Below are positions 37,282 to 45,855 of a stretch of DNA of 64,000 nt, piece after piece. The notes under the pieces are model-generated. The model searched no databases. It saw only the letters and a list, made by a program, of their open reading frames with translations, and was not told where the DNA came from. Origin of the DNA: an uncultured Fodinibius sp. (GTDB lineage: Bacteria > Bacteroidota > Rhodothermia > Balneolales > Balneolaceae); contig CAJXMW010000001.1 in the NCBI GenBank assembly GCA_913056235.1, positions 1,488,001 to 1,552,000 on the forward strand, given 5' to 3'. Numbering within the stretch: the stretch's first letter is position 1; every line of letters begins with the position of its first letter. The position numbers and the translations under genes are program-made.

Positions 37282-37740
37282 TTATGGACGGGATTTTTTG
37301 GATTCAGCCATCCATTCAAAATTGTCGGTCCGGGGAAACCGGTGTATCACCTTTTGCATCTGGTCGGGCGGGGTGCCGAGCTTCCGTTTATCGAGATCCA
37401 GCCATGCACCGTCCACGATTATTTCGGCAGCCTTTTGCCCAGTCTCTTTGAAGATCTGATGTAAAAAAGTCCAGCGGCTGCCGTCTTTTCGCATGGTTGT
37501 AAGCTGTGCTGTAACGGTGATCTTTTCGGAAAGCCCGATCTCTTTTAGGTATTTCGTTTCCTCTCTGAACAGAACGGGGCCGAGTCCCAGTGTTGAAATT
37601 TTATTAATAGGCAGCCCGTATTCCTCGAATATGGCAACCCGCGTTTGGGCGGCGTAATCATTGTAAACCGAATGGCGCATGTGTCGATTGGGATCCATGT
37701 TGGCCCAGGTTACTTCGTAGGTGTGAGAGTAGGAGCTCAT
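37282..37740 (-). CDS. Acyl-CoA thioesterase (4HBT hotdog fold)
   Basis: The 152-residue protein SYSHTYEVTWANMDPNRHMRHSVYNDYAAQTRVAIFEEYGL has the 4-hydroxybenzoyl-CoA thioesterase/YbgC pattern: an acidic catalytic residue (D in MDPNRHMR) in a hotdog fold, then REETKYLKEIGLSEKITVTAQLT and the closing HQIFKETGQKAAEIIVDGAWLDL. It probably hydrolyses acyl-CoA thioesters; substrate unknown. No operon partner. Confidence 0.88.
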   Translation of the reverse strand: MSSYSHTYEVTWANMDPNRHMRHSVYNDYAAQTRVAIFEEYGLPINKISTLGLGPVLFREETKYLKEIGLSEKITVTAQLTTMRKDGSRWTFLHQIFKETGQKAAEIIVDGAWLDLDKRKLGTPPDQMQKVIHRFPRTDNFEWMAESKKSRP

Positions 37741-37854
37741 AGTGTCAGTTTTGTTTGCTTGTTGCTTTACGTTAAGCCATAAATGATGATTGCGAAGTCA
37801 TCTTGTTACTCAGAGTTTACTGGTTCTCGAATTTAAGCTCGCACCCCAGTCCTG

Positions 37855-38853
37855 TTACTTTTCTTTGGAATTCACAAAGCTCATAGCCTTTGTCATCATT
37901 TTGGCAGATCCCACGTAAAAGGGCGTTCGCTGGTGGAAATCGGTGGGCTGTAGGTCCAGTATTCGCTGCTTACCATCACTTGCCTTGCCGCCGGCTTGCT
38001 CGCAAAGGAACGCCAGGGCATTACATTCATACAGCAGTCGGAGTTTCCCATTCGGTGTTTTTTGGCACGGCGGATACATATAGATACCGCCCTTCAGCAT
38101 ATTCCGGTGGAAGTCGGTAACCAGTGAGCCCGTGTAGCGAAGCGTGTGATTATTTTCTTTACAGTACTTCAGGTAGCGAACAACCGACTCGTCAAACTCA
38201 TGTACAAGGCTTTCATTGACGGAATAGATAATCCCATCATCGGGAAATTTCATGTCGGGATGGGAGAGAAAAAATTCGCCGATAGAGGGTGAAAAGGTAA
38301 ATCCGTTGACGCCTTTGCCTGTGGTGTATACCAGCATGGACGAAGATCCGTAAATTACGTAGCCGGCTGCCAGTTGTTGTGATCCCTTTTGCAATACATC
38401 CTCTTCATTGACGGCAGTGCCGAGTTTAGATTTTCGTCTGAAAATTGAAAAGATAGTACCAACCGAAACGGTTACATCGATGTTGGAGGAGCCGTCCAGC
38501 GGATCCAGCGCAATGATATACTTTTTATCTCGATCCACCTCGATGATCTCATCCTCTTCTTCAGAGACGATGGCACAGATTTCGCCGCCATCCGAAAGTG
38601 CCCGGATGAAGCGCGTATTGGCAATGACATCCATCTTCTTTTGCTCTTCCCCCTGGATGTTTTCCGTGCCTATTTTTCCACCGATGTCGAGCAGTCCGAA
38701 GTGATTGAGTTCGCGGTTGATGATACGGGCCGCCAGTCCTATATCCCGTAGCATTTGCGAAAACTCACCGGTGCCGCCTGGCGATTCGTCCTGCCTCAGC
38801 TTGATGAATCGATCGAGTGAAATACCTACGGGTTTGGCAAATTCTTTTTCCAT
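37855..38853 (-). CDS. fbp: Class I fructose-1,6-bisphosphatase
   Basis: FBPase hydrolyses fructose-1,6-bisphosphate in gluconeogenesis. Metal- and substrate-binding motifs ICAIVSEEEDEII and YIIALDPLDGSSNIDVTVSVGTIFSIFR are intact, as are the sugar-binding YTGSLVTDFHRNMLKGGIYMYP and the C-terminal KLRLLYECNALAFLCEQAGGKA. About 332 residues, normal length. The frame runs to a TTG at 38895, but ATG 38853 (MEKEFAKP) follows a clear AAAGGAG site 9 bases before it, so that start is chosen. Confidence 0.96.
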   Translation of the reverse strand: MEKEFAKPVGISLDRFIKLRQDESPGGTGEFSQMLRDIGLAARIINRELNHFGLLDIGGKIGTENIQGEEQKKMDVIANTRFIRALSDGGEICAIVSEEEDEIIEVDRDKKYIIALDPLDGSSNIDVTVSVGTIFSIFRRKSKLGTAVNEEDVLQKGSQQLAAGYVIYGSSSMLVYTTGKGVNGFTFSPSIGEFFLSHPDMKFPDDGIIYSVNESLVHEFDESVVRYLKYCKENNHTLRYTGSLVTDFHRNMLKGGIYMYPPCQKTPNGKLRLLYECNALAFLCEQAGGKASDGKQRILDLQPTDFHQRTPFYVGSAKMMTKAMSFVNSKEK

Positions 38854-38980
38854 AGTGTGATACTCCTTTTTTAGCGGTATGTGTGTTTTCGACAATGCAA
38901 TTCCAGCGTCTGGCCGTAAGATAGGTAAGCAGGAAAATGTATAACTGCAACAAATAATGTGTCATCCATTATTGGGATAG

Positions 38981-39631
38981 CTATAGCGGACGCACCTTGA
39001 TATTCTTGAAATAGACCTTACTATCAGGGTCATGGCCTTGCAGGGCAAAGGTACCGCTTTCCAGGAAACGTTCTTGTTGCGTAGCATCTTTCGGCTGCAT
39101 GTAATCTACCAGCTGTTTGCCGTCCACGCTGATGGTAATATGCCGTCCTTCAACCTTGATGCGGAGGGTAAACCAGCTGTTGTCGTTGACCACTGTCTTT
39201 TTGACGTCGTCGATGCCGTAGAGACTGCCGGTCCGCCGGGGATCCTTGTCATAGCTGTTGTTAACCTGCGCTTCGTATCCTTTCGACGGCCAGCCCTTTT
39301 CCTGGTACTGCGTTAGAAAATAGATACCCGAGTTGGAGCCCTCGGTCGTCATTACATCAGCCTTGAACTCGAAGTTGTCGAACGAATGATTTTCAACCGG
39401 TCCTGTATAAAATAGATGCGCCTTCTTGCCGTGGGCAACGATCTTGCCATCTTCTACCGAAAAGGTCTCGGGATGTTGACCCACTTGCCATCCATCGAGC
39501 GATTGGCCGTCAAACAGCGGAATCCATTCACTTTTAGCCTGGGGATTTTGGGATTGTATCGAGCCCGTAAAAAAACCGAGAAGAAGAATTGTCAGTGTTA
39601 TAGTCGAGATCTTTTTTAGCATGACTTTCAT
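38981..39631 (-). CDS. Secreted DUF1080 protein (3-keto-disaccharide hydrolase-like)
   Basis: A signal peptide (MLKKISTITLTILLLGFFTGSIQS) precedes a concanavalin-like DUF1080 domain: WIPLFDGQSLDGWQVG, FEFKADVMTTEGSNSGIYFLTQY, GYEAQVNNSYDKDPRRTGSLYGID and GTFALQGHDPDSKVYFKNIKVRPL, all standard family blocks. Some DUF1080 enzymes cleave 3-keto-glycosides; activity of this one is unproven. A second ATG at 39622 may be the true start. Confidence 0.93.
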   Translation of the reverse strand: MKVMLKKISTITLTILLLGFFTGSIQSQNPQAKSEWIPLFDGQSLDGWQVGQHPETFSVEDGKIVAHGKKAHLFYTGPVENHSFDNFEFKADVMTTEGSNSGIYFLTQYQEKGWPSKGYEAQVNNSYDKDPRRTGSLYGIDDVKKTVVNDNSWFTLRIKVEGRHITISVDGKQLVDYMQPKDATQQERFLESGTFALQGHDPDSKVYFKNIKVRPL

Positions 39632-39758
39632 CTTTTTAACATAGATTAACTGATAGCAGCATTTTTATACGCAACATCGGTATGGTATGAAATTGCACTT
39701 GCAATCTCTATCCGGTTTTGTGCTATCGTAGCATTTGCCGGTCCAGGTAATCGGGCAT

Positions 39759-39785
39759 TGTCACAAATCGGAAGTCTAATTCGTC
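39759..39785 (+). promoter_or_regulatory. ECF41 sigma-factor promoter
   Basis: TGTCACA (39759-39765), 16 bases, then CGTC (39782-39785) is, as I recall it, exactly the published consensus for ECF41-dependent promoters (TGTCACA-N16-CGTC). It lies 21 bases before the start of the carboxymuconolactone decarboxylase gene, the first gene of the operon that encodes an ECF41 sigma factor, so the operon is probably self-activated. Confidence 0.8.
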
Positions 39786-39806
39786 ATAATACGTAAGCAA
39801 TATTAA

Positions 39807-40406
39807 ATGAACGTTCTAATTATGACTTCTTCCAATATCACATTAGCTAAAAACAATACTGAGCCGCGATTGGAGCCAATCAACAATCCAAAATCAATAA
39901 AGCTCAAACTGGCCTACTGGTATACCAAACAACAGATGGGCAAGGTGGTTACTCCCTTGAAGGTCCATTATGCCCGGTTTCCCGAGGGGTTGGGATTGCC
40001 GCGGAAAATTGACCAAATCGTTGAAAGTATTGACCTTGATCCAAAGCTGAAGCACCTCATCAAAGTATATGTGGCTACGCTGAACGGCTGTTCTTTTTGC
40101 GTGGATATCGGAAAAGCCTCGGCTCAAAAACAGGAGGTAGATACAGCCGTTTTTGACGATCTGCTTCGGTTTGAAGAAAGCCCAAATTTCACTGATGCTG
40201 AAAAAGCAGCACTGAGCTATGTAGAGGAGGCTACCCAAAATAAACATGTTGATGATGCTACCTTTGACACTCTGCAAAATCATTTTAGTGACAGGGACAT
40301 TGTACAGATAACCCTGCTTAACGCCATTGAAAATTTCTATAATTTAATGAATGCGCCTCTGAATATTGACTCCGACGAACTATGCGAAATCTGGAGTTCT
40401 AATTAG
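39807..40406 (+). CDS. Carboxymuconolactone decarboxylase/AhpD-family protein
   Basis: The 199-residue helical protein carries the thiol motif LNGCSFCVDIGKASAQ (CxxC with the downstream acid/His-type residue of the AhpD active site) and a second helical block FEESPNFTDAEKAALSYVEEATQNKHVDDATFDTL. AhpD-like proteins are thiol-disulfide or peroxidatic enzymes. The gene is directly upstream of an ECF41 sigma gene, the typical pairing ('COE' partners: carboxymuconolactone decarboxylase, oxidoreductase, epimerase), and an ECF41 promoter precedes it. ATG 39822 is an alternative start. Confidence 0.92.
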   Translation: MNVLIMTSSNITLAKNNTEPRLEPINNPKSIKLKLAYWYTKQQMGKVVTPLKVHYARFPEGLGLPRKIDQIVESIDLDPKLKHLIKVYVATLNGCSFCVDIGKASAQKQEVDTAVFDDLLRFEESPNFTDAEKAALSYVEEATQNKHVDDATFDTLQNHFSDRDIVQITLLNAIENFYNLMNAPLNIDSDELCEIWSSN

Positions 40407-40453
40407 CTGACGAAATTTTCAACATCTCTAGAATCCGAAAATGTTGCAAAGTG

Positions 40454-41332
40454 ATGGATAAGAAAGCAGAAATTTTTGAGGCTCAACGCCCGTCATTATT
40501 CAGGCTGGCATATGGAATGTTGGGACGAGTTGCCCCTGCAGAAGATGCCGTACAGGAAACATTTCTACGGTGGCAAAAGCAGGATATCGACAAGATTAAC
40601 TCCCATCAGGCCTATCTGGCAACCATCGCCAACCGAATTTGCCTGGATGAGATAAAGTCGGCCCGTAATCAAAGAGAACAGTATATTGGACCTGATTTGC
40701 CCGAACCTATTTTAAATGATCATACTGAAACGCCCGAACAGGAAGTTGAGCTTGCCGAGTCGCTTTCCATGGCGCTACTTGTGGTATTAGATCAACTTAG
40801 CCCGGTGCAGCGGGCCGTCTTCATCCTTCGGGAAATTTTCGACTATGATTACGACATGATCGCCGATATCGTGCAAAAGTCAGAATCGCACTGCCGAAAA
40901 ATTGCGCAACGAGCTCGGGATCAGATCCGGGATCATAAACCCGAGTTTGAAAAAAATCATGATGAGCAACAGCAGCTGGTTGGCGCTTTTCTTGAAGCAG
41001 TTAAAGGTGGTGACTTATCCCAAATAGAGAGCATGCTGGCGGAAGAAGCCATCCTTTATTCCGACGGAGGAGGCAAAGTGACGGCGGCCCGGAAACCGGT
41101 TGACGGCGCGGCCAAAATCGCCAAATTTTTGGTGGGCATACAAAAGCAGGTTCCGTCTGGAACTGAATGGTCGATAGAGCGGGAACAAGTCAATGGAGAA
41201 CCGGGAATGATCGTCCGCATGGACGGGGAGCTCTACAACGTCTGGTCATTTCATGTGGAGGAAGGCAAAATACAGAGCATTTACACGGTGTTGAATCCCG
41301 ATAAACTGCAGCACGTAAAGCATCAACTTTAG
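40454..41332 (+). CDS. sigJ: ECF41-family RNA polymerase sigma factor with C-terminal SnoaL-like domain
   Basis: Region 2 (FEAQRPSLFRLAYGMLGRVAPAEDAVQETFLRW) and region 4 (LSPVQRAVFILREIFDYDYDMIADIVQKSESHCRKIAQRARDQI) are followed by a ~100-residue SnoaL-like extension with the ECF41 signatures SDGGGKVTAARKPVDG and NPDKL at the end. In ECF41 proteins this extension both helps and restrains activity in place of an anti-sigma factor. The preceding GTG (40451) may also be used; ATG 40454 is chosen. It is in an operon with the AhpD-like gene, 47 bases downstream. The inducing signal is unknown. Confidence 0.94.
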   Translation: MDKKAEIFEAQRPSLFRLAYGMLGRVAPAEDAVQETFLRWQKQDIDKINSHQAYLATIANRICLDEIKSARNQREQYIGPDLPEPILNDHTETPEQEVELAESLSMALLVVLDQLSPVQRAVFILREIFDYDYDMIADIVQKSESHCRKIAQRARDQIRDHKPEFEKNHDEQQQLVGAFLEAVKGGDLSQIESMLAEEAILYSDGGGKVTAARKPVDGAAKIAKFLVGIQKQVPSGTEWSIEREQVNGEPGMIVRMDGELYNVWSFHVEEGKIQSIYTVLNPDKLQHVKHQL

Positions 41333-41410
41333 AAGGGATGCTCTTTTGTAGCATTTGGTAACTGTCAACCGCCTCTTACTTCCGCTTCTTGATGCCGGCT
41401 GTCAGTAAAG

Positions 41411-41444
41411 GGAGTGGGTCGAAAGATGCACTCCTTTTCTTTTT
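41411..41444 (+). terminator. Probable terminator of the ECF41 operon
   Basis: GGAGTG (41411-41416) pairs with CACTCC (41429-41434) around a 12-base loop, followed by TTTTCTTTTT. Confidence 0.6.
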
Positions 41445-41579
41445 GGTGCATTACTTCATCACCGGATTTTATAGCCAACATGGTAGGTTGAGTGAAGCAA
41501 ATATGTGAGCTGGATTTAGGGCAAATATCGGGGGAAAGGGCACCCCTGGGCTTGTTTATAGTCCCATAACTCACTGAAA

Positions 41580-44060
41580 TTATTCGTTATTATTATTTTT
41601 ACGTTCTAACTCGTATAAATCATCAAATATATTTTGTTTCCTACTATGTGGTAAGTTAGAAATATCTTCAATCAATAATTTTGCGTCATAGATATTTCCA
41701 TTTAGTGCTTCTAGAGAGGCTTTCCTCATTATATACAAAGTACTGTTCTTGCCTACAATATCTTTAATGGATTCGACAGTTTCCTCCATTTGTTCGGTCT
41801 TACCTTGTTGTTTTAGGACTTCAAATTTTTGAATATATGGATAAGGCGATTTTGGAAATTGTTTTATTCCTTGCTCTGCAAACTCAAGAGCTTTTTGTGG
41901 GTTATCTTTTACTTTTTGATAAAAAAGACTTTTAGTTGTTAATGCAATTTCCTTTCCTTTATTGGTTTTAATTTTTTCCAGATCATCAATTAGCTTTTTT
42001 AAAGTTTGTTTTGTTTTGTCGTCAAATTTTTTGTTTGTATTCAGAATACAAACAAAATATGATTGTATATGTAGAGGATTGTTTGAATTGTGGATGTAAT
42101 TTTCTTTAGCATATTCTAAAGCTTGTCCATATTCTTGTTTGTCCATATATGATTGGACAAGTTCGTGTTTTGCCCGATGAAAGTTAGGGTGTTCTTCTAA
42201 AGTTTTTTCAAAACTACTAATAGCATCTGAATACCTACTTACCCTCCGATAATAGAAACCTAGTAAAAAATCATACTCTCTTGTACCATAAAAGAACTGA
42301 ACTTCTTGGAGAAATTTTTCACTTCTTATTCTTGCAAGTGATAAACACAGCCAGTACTTAATTTCTCTTAGAATAAATTCATCTAAGTTCTCCTTATTTT
42401 CTAAAATATTTTGTGCCAGATCGATAACTCCATCATAATCCCTGTCATTTTGATACTTATCGATCATAGATTTTAGATAATGGGATGGGATCAAGTATCT
42501 TTTCGGAATCTTATATCCGTTATTAAGTGCTTCTTTTATTGAAATGAAAAAGTTTGAAATATCGTCGACATGCAAATCATCATTTTGGACCCATTCATTT
42601 ACATGTTGTTTTAATTTTTTGTCGTATCTATTGGGTAAGCTTTCATTTCCCCGCAAAATATAATTTCTAACAGCGTCTATTATGCGAATATATTCTTTAT
42701 TTCTACCAAATAGTTCGCAAATTCCTTGGTTAATAAACTGATCGATGTAATTAATACATTTGGTTTCATCTTCATGCAAGTCGACTAAAAAATCATAACT
42801 TATGAAATCAAACTCTGATAGTAATCGAAGTAACTCTAATGCATCATCATTGTTTTCGAAATCACTAAGCAATGTACTTACATGATCATTGTTGTATTCT
42901 TTAATTAGATCAATATTTTTCTTTGCATAGGGTATTCCATTTTTCTTGATATGATTGGCAGTAAAATAAGCATGTTGAGGATAGCCTGATAAGTATTTGG
43001 AGAAATATTTTAAATCATCTTTTCTCAAGTTAAGTCCAATAACTTCACTATATCTTTTAAAAAGCCCTTTCCTTTCTCTTCGTGATAGTTCAGGCACTTC
43101 CATGTAGTAAATTTCACCATATTTTTCTAGAAATCCTCGATTTGTGTGAAATCTGGAAGCTATAGAAAGAGCAATTTTATCCCGCTTTAAACCACCAATA
43201 TTTAGGATTTTTAAAAACCACTCTGCAATATGTCCTCCAGGTAAAATTATACCGCCTGTATCTTCTATAAATACTATTTCATTTGCCGCCTGAATATCAT
43301 TTATCAGGTTCCTTGCTAAACGGGCTTTTTCATCGATACTTTTTTCTAATAGGTTTTCTGTATCAATTTCACTTGTAATGCCAAGGTCATAGCACTTAAG
43401 AATGAAATCTTCTATACTTTCATGACTGTCAATTAATATTACTGGTGGGTCAAATGATTCCTTTAAAACCACATTTGATTTAATTAAGCAGTGCTTCATT
43501 AAAGATTTTCGCCCAATGTTTGGTAATCCAGAAGCGAATATTACGATCGGAAGGTCTTTTTCGTAATCATCTATTCTTTGTTCAAATTCATTGATAAGAT
43601 CATTCCTTCCTACAAAAATGGATTTTCTTTCTTCTAATACTGGGTGTTTACTCCAAGAAAGCTCTTTTAATTTTTGTCTAATTAGTCGAGCTACAATATT
43701 GGATCTAGCAATAAATTTTAAGTTGTAATTTTCTTGGAGCCAATGTGGTATAGATTTATCGTCGTGTTTAATATTTTCATCAATGATTATGGGGTACAAT
43801 TTATTAATTACATTATTATCCTTTAGATCTTTGGCTTCTTTGATTTCTCTTTTTACCCAGTCAGATTTTAAAGCTGCCTCAGAAATAAAAAGGATAAATA
43901 AATCAGATTTATTTAAACCGTTTAATATTTCTTCAAGAGTTTTTTCTCCGGCTTCAAATGAAAATTTATCATAAATAATATCTGTTTGCCGAAGCTTTTG
44001 AATTACATTTTTAACAAATTCTTTATCCTTACTACTATGTGATAAGAATGCTCTTGGCAT
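41580..44060 (-). CDS. TIR - STAND-type NTPase - TPR protein, probable phage-defence effector
   Basis: Residues 1-135 are a bacterial TIR domain (RAFLSHSSKDKEFVKNVI ... GLNKSDLFILFISEAALKSDWVKREIKEA), with the presumed catalytic Glu of the SxWxxxE motif at residue 72. Such TIRs cut NAD+ or make cyclic-ADP-ribose signals. SIFVGR (147-152) opens a STAND-like NTPase; its Walker A is unusual (GLPNIGRKS, 178-186, where the usual GKT Lys is Arg and Lys follows), and IVFIED (262-267) is a Walker B-like strand. The last ~240 residues are TPR-like (YSDAISSFEKTLEEHPNFHRAKHELVQSYMDKQEYGQALEYAKENY), a probable sensor. The gene is far more AT-rich than its neighbours: counted 60-base samples give 20, 27 and 38 percent G+C against 52 percent in a metH sample. 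No integrase lies beside it. Confidence 0.9.
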   Translation of the reverse strand: MPRAFLSHSSKDKEFVKNVIQKLRQTDIIYDKFSFEAGEKTLEEILNGLNKSDLFILFISEAALKSDWVKREIKEAKDLKDNNVINKLYPIIIDENIKHDDKSIPHWLQENYNLKFIARSNIVARLIRQKLKELSWSKHPVLEERKSIFVGRNDLINEFEQRIDDYEKDLPIVIFASGLPNIGRKSLMKHCLIKSNVVLKESFDPPVILIDSHESIEDFILKCYDLGITSEIDTENLLEKSIDEKARLARNLINDIQAANEIVFIEDTGGIILPGGHIAEWFLKILNIGGLKRDKIALSIASRFHTNRGFLEKYGEIYYMEVPELSRRERKGLFKRYSEVIGLNLRKDDLKYFSKYLSGYPQHAYFTANHIKKNGIPYAKKNIDLIKEYNNDHVSTLLSDFENNDDALELLRLLSEFDFISYDFLVDLHEDETKCINYIDQFINQGICELFGRNKEYIRIIDAVRNYILRGNESLPNRYDKKLKQHVNEWVQNDDLHVDDISNFFISIKEALNNGYKIPKRYLIPSHYLKSMIDKYQNDRDYDGVIDLAQNILENKENLDEFILREIKYWLCLSLARIRSEKFLQEVQFFYGTREYDFLLGFYYRRVSRYSDAISSFEKTLEEHPNFHRAKHELVQSYMDKQEYGQALEYAKENYIHNSNNPLHIQSYFVCILNTNKKFDDKTKQTLKKLIDDLEKIKTNKGKEIALTTKSLFYQKVKDNPQKALEFAEQGIKQFPKSPYPYIQKFEVLKQQGKTEQMEETVESIKDIVGKNSTLYIMRKASLEALNGNIYDAKLLIEDISNLPHSRKQNIFDDLYELERKNNNNE

Positions 44061-44156
44061 AAGAAATATTTCCTACGTTAGATGTTATTTGTCACTTAAA
44101 TCTTTTATAAATACATAATGTATAGGTTATATAGAGACATGCAACCAAATATTGTT

Positions 44157-44178
44157 TGTACCAATACTTGTACCAATG
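44157..44178. repeat. Tandem decamer TTGTACCAAT beside the tRNA gene
   Basis: TTGTACCAAT occurs at 44157-44166 and again at 44169-44178, separated by AC. It lies between the AT-rich TIR gene and the tRNA-Leu terminator and may mark an old insertion boundary. Confidence 0.5.
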
Positions 44179-44183
44179 AAAAA

Positions 44184-44223
44184 GCCGTAAGGGTTAAGTT
44201 ATTGCTTCTTAACCACTTACGGC
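44184..44223 (-). terminator. Terminator of tRNA-Leu
   Basis: GCCGTAAGGGTTAAG (44184-44198) pairs with CTTAACCACTTACGGC (44208-44223) with one bulge; on the minus strand the stem ends in TTTTTC. It lies 20 bases beyond the tRNA 3' end. Confidence 0.85.
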
Positions 44224-44242
44224 AATTTTTTATCGCTAAGTG

Positions 44243-44328
44243 TGCCCTGGACTGGAGTCGAACCAGCACTCCCAAAAATGGGAACTGACCCCTCAAGCCA
44301 GCGCGTCTACCAATTCCGCCACCAGGGC
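44243..44328 (-). tRNA. tRNA-Leu (anticodon GAG)
   Basis: Read on the minus strand, GCCCTGG pairs with CCAGGGC to form a perfect 7-bp acceptor stem, followed by discriminator A. The D-arm (GGAATTGGTAGACGC), a long variable arm (TTCCCATTTTTGGGA) and the T-arm (GGTTCGACTCC) are those of a class II leucine tRNA. The anticodon loop TTGAGGG gives GAG, reading CUC/CUU. CCA is not encoded. An adjacent AT-rich gene on its 3' side fits the common use of tRNA genes as insertion sites. Confidence 0.95.
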
Positions 44329-44838
44329 AAAAGTCAATATGTAAAAGAGGACCGCTCTTGTACGAACGTTTTTGTGCGCAAATTTCAAGCGGCTTCAAAT
44401 ATAGGATTTAATAGGTATAATTTGAAACAAAATTTTGAAGAAATATCTCTATTCTCTTTCGGCGGTTAAATAGGATTGCCTATCAAGAGAAATCCCGTTT
44501 AAAAGGGAGGCAGGTTGTTTTCTGTATCGAAAATCTGTGAGTTCTTATTCCAGGCTGTTGAATAGCGTATTCACATAAATATCAAGGATTTTGGGTAGCG
44601 AAATTCTTACACAAGCTGGGTCCCTAACCCAAGGTAATGTTTACACAAACCGTTCTGGTACAAGCTCCATTTCGGACCATTAGCCCTTCTTTTAATGGAA
44701 TAGGTTCTTCCGGGTCATGTAATGAGTTATATAGCGTATTTGGCACAGTAATTGAGATATAAATAAGTGAGCGATTTAGTAAGCGGCAGCATTGTGAGGG
44801 CCAAATTGCGATAACATTATAACAGACGTTGGCGAAAA
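44329..44838. other. 510-base region without a recognisable gene
   Basis: Between tRNA-Leu and the pilin-like operon there is no open frame with recognisable protein features, no repeat seen elsewhere in the window, and no obvious remnant of a mobile element. The last part must hold the promoter of the operon starting at 44839; I could not identify it with confidence. Confidence 0.5.
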
Positions 44839-45219
44839 ATGAATGACTACTCAGATCTTTTTATGGTGATAGGGGCTAGCCTCCTTTATGCGATATTGTT
44901 GATTGATATCAACATTACGGTCTTGCATGGCACCAAATATAAAACAGAACGCGAAGTGGAGTATACGGCCATTGCCTTGGCCCAGGATATAATTGACGAA
45001 GCCCGATGGGTGCCCTATGATCAGTTTAATACACGTTTTGCCAACACAGATAGCACCTACAACACCACGCTGGGCGACTACCGTGTGACTACTAAAACCC
45101 TTTCCAACACCTTGAGTGGCATCGGAGTATCAAATGATCATATTCAGCTGGATGTACGTGTCCAGAGCGTATCTACGCCGGATACGGTGTCGGTGCTGTT
45201 AAGCTATGTGAAAAACTAA
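44839..45219 (+). CDS. Minor-pilin-like membrane protein, PilV-like position
   Basis: A 126-residue protein with one N-terminal membrane segment (LFMVIGASLLYAILLIDINITVL), then a helix EVEYTAIALAQDIIDEARWVPYDQF that recalls the 'A..lAqd.le..r..pyd.f' region of PilV/GspI-type minor pilins, then a small beta-rich domain. It lacks the prepilin peptidase motif (G^FxxxE), so it would not be processed as a normal pilin. It is the first of three co-directional genes in a row with the same design, in the order PilV-, PilW-, PilX-like. Homology to pilins is an inference from layout, not from a clear family match. Confidence 0.55.
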   Translation: MNDYSDLFMVIGASLLYAILLIDINITVLHGTKYKTEREVEYTAIALAQDIIDEARWVPYDQFNTRFANTDSTYNTTLGDYRVTTKTLSNTLSGIGVSNDHIQLDVRVQSVSTPDTVSVLLSYVKN

Positions 45220-45271
45220 GGAGCAGAGCGATGATTGTATTAAACGAATTACTAACGGGAGATTTCAGGAG

Positions 45272-45838
45272 ATGAATATTTACATCAGTTTTTTTGTGGG
45301 AGGCGTGTTATTAATGTCGCTTATTTTTCTGCAGGTAAACATGAGTCAAAATTCGGTAGATACTACTTTCGCAACTATTTCGAGCAAGCAGGTGGAGTCG
45401 CTGGGAGGGCTGCTAGATCATGACTTCCGAAAAATGGGGATGGGCAACACCGGCAGTGGCACATCTATTCAATCTGCCGACTCCAACGCAATTACTTTTG
45501 TTGCTGACCTGGACAAGGATCTGGTTGCTGAAGTCGTCACCTGGAGATATGACAATACCGGCATCAGCCCCGCAGAAACGCCCAATCCCAATGACTATTA
45601 CTTTACCCGGTCCGTCAATTCGCAGGTTGACACTTTGGGCGCAGTGGTGACCCGTTTCCGGTTGAATTACAGAATGAGTGACGGCACCATGAATTCATCG
45701 CCGTCAGCCGCCCAGCTGGAAGAAATATCGAGCATTTATGTGGAGATGATATGCGAATCACCGGTGCCAGTCAACGGTTCAGCTTATGCAAAATCGACTT
45801 GGCGAAAGGTGTTTACGCCGGCCAATCTTCAATTTTAA
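45272..45838 (+). CDS. Minor-pilin-like membrane protein, PilW-like position
   Basis: The 188-residue protein has an N-terminal membrane segment (YISFFVGGVLLMSLIFLQVNM) followed by a helix with TTFATISSKQVESLGGLLDHDFRKMGMGNTG and a beta-rich part with ITFVADLDKDLVAEVVTWRYD. 'LL..Df...G.' after the helix and 'ITFVADLD....V..RY' are reminiscent of PilW/GspJ minor pilins. No prepilin cleavage motif is seen. An AGGAG lies directly before the ATG. It follows the previous gene by 52 bases and precedes the next by 17, so one operon is likely. Confidence 0.55.
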   Translation: MNIYISFFVGGVLLMSLIFLQVNMSQNSVDTTFATISSKQVESLGGLLDHDFRKMGMGNTGSGTSIQSADSNAITFVADLDKDLVAEVVTWRYDNTGISPAETPNPNDYYFTRSVNSQVDTLGAVVTRFRLNYRMSDGTMNSSPSAAQLEEISSIYVEMICESPVPVNGSAYAKSTWRKVFTPANLQF

Positions 45839-45855
45839 TATCAGGATAAATCATC

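Noticed and set aside
41340-41580. Copy of the tRNA-Leu 3' end as an attachment site
   Set aside because: I searched for the tRNA 3' segment and found only short, chance-level matches (such as CCCTGGG).
44105-44398. 97-residue open frame on the minus strand
   Set aside because: It overlaps tRNA-Leu and its terminator and has no protein features.
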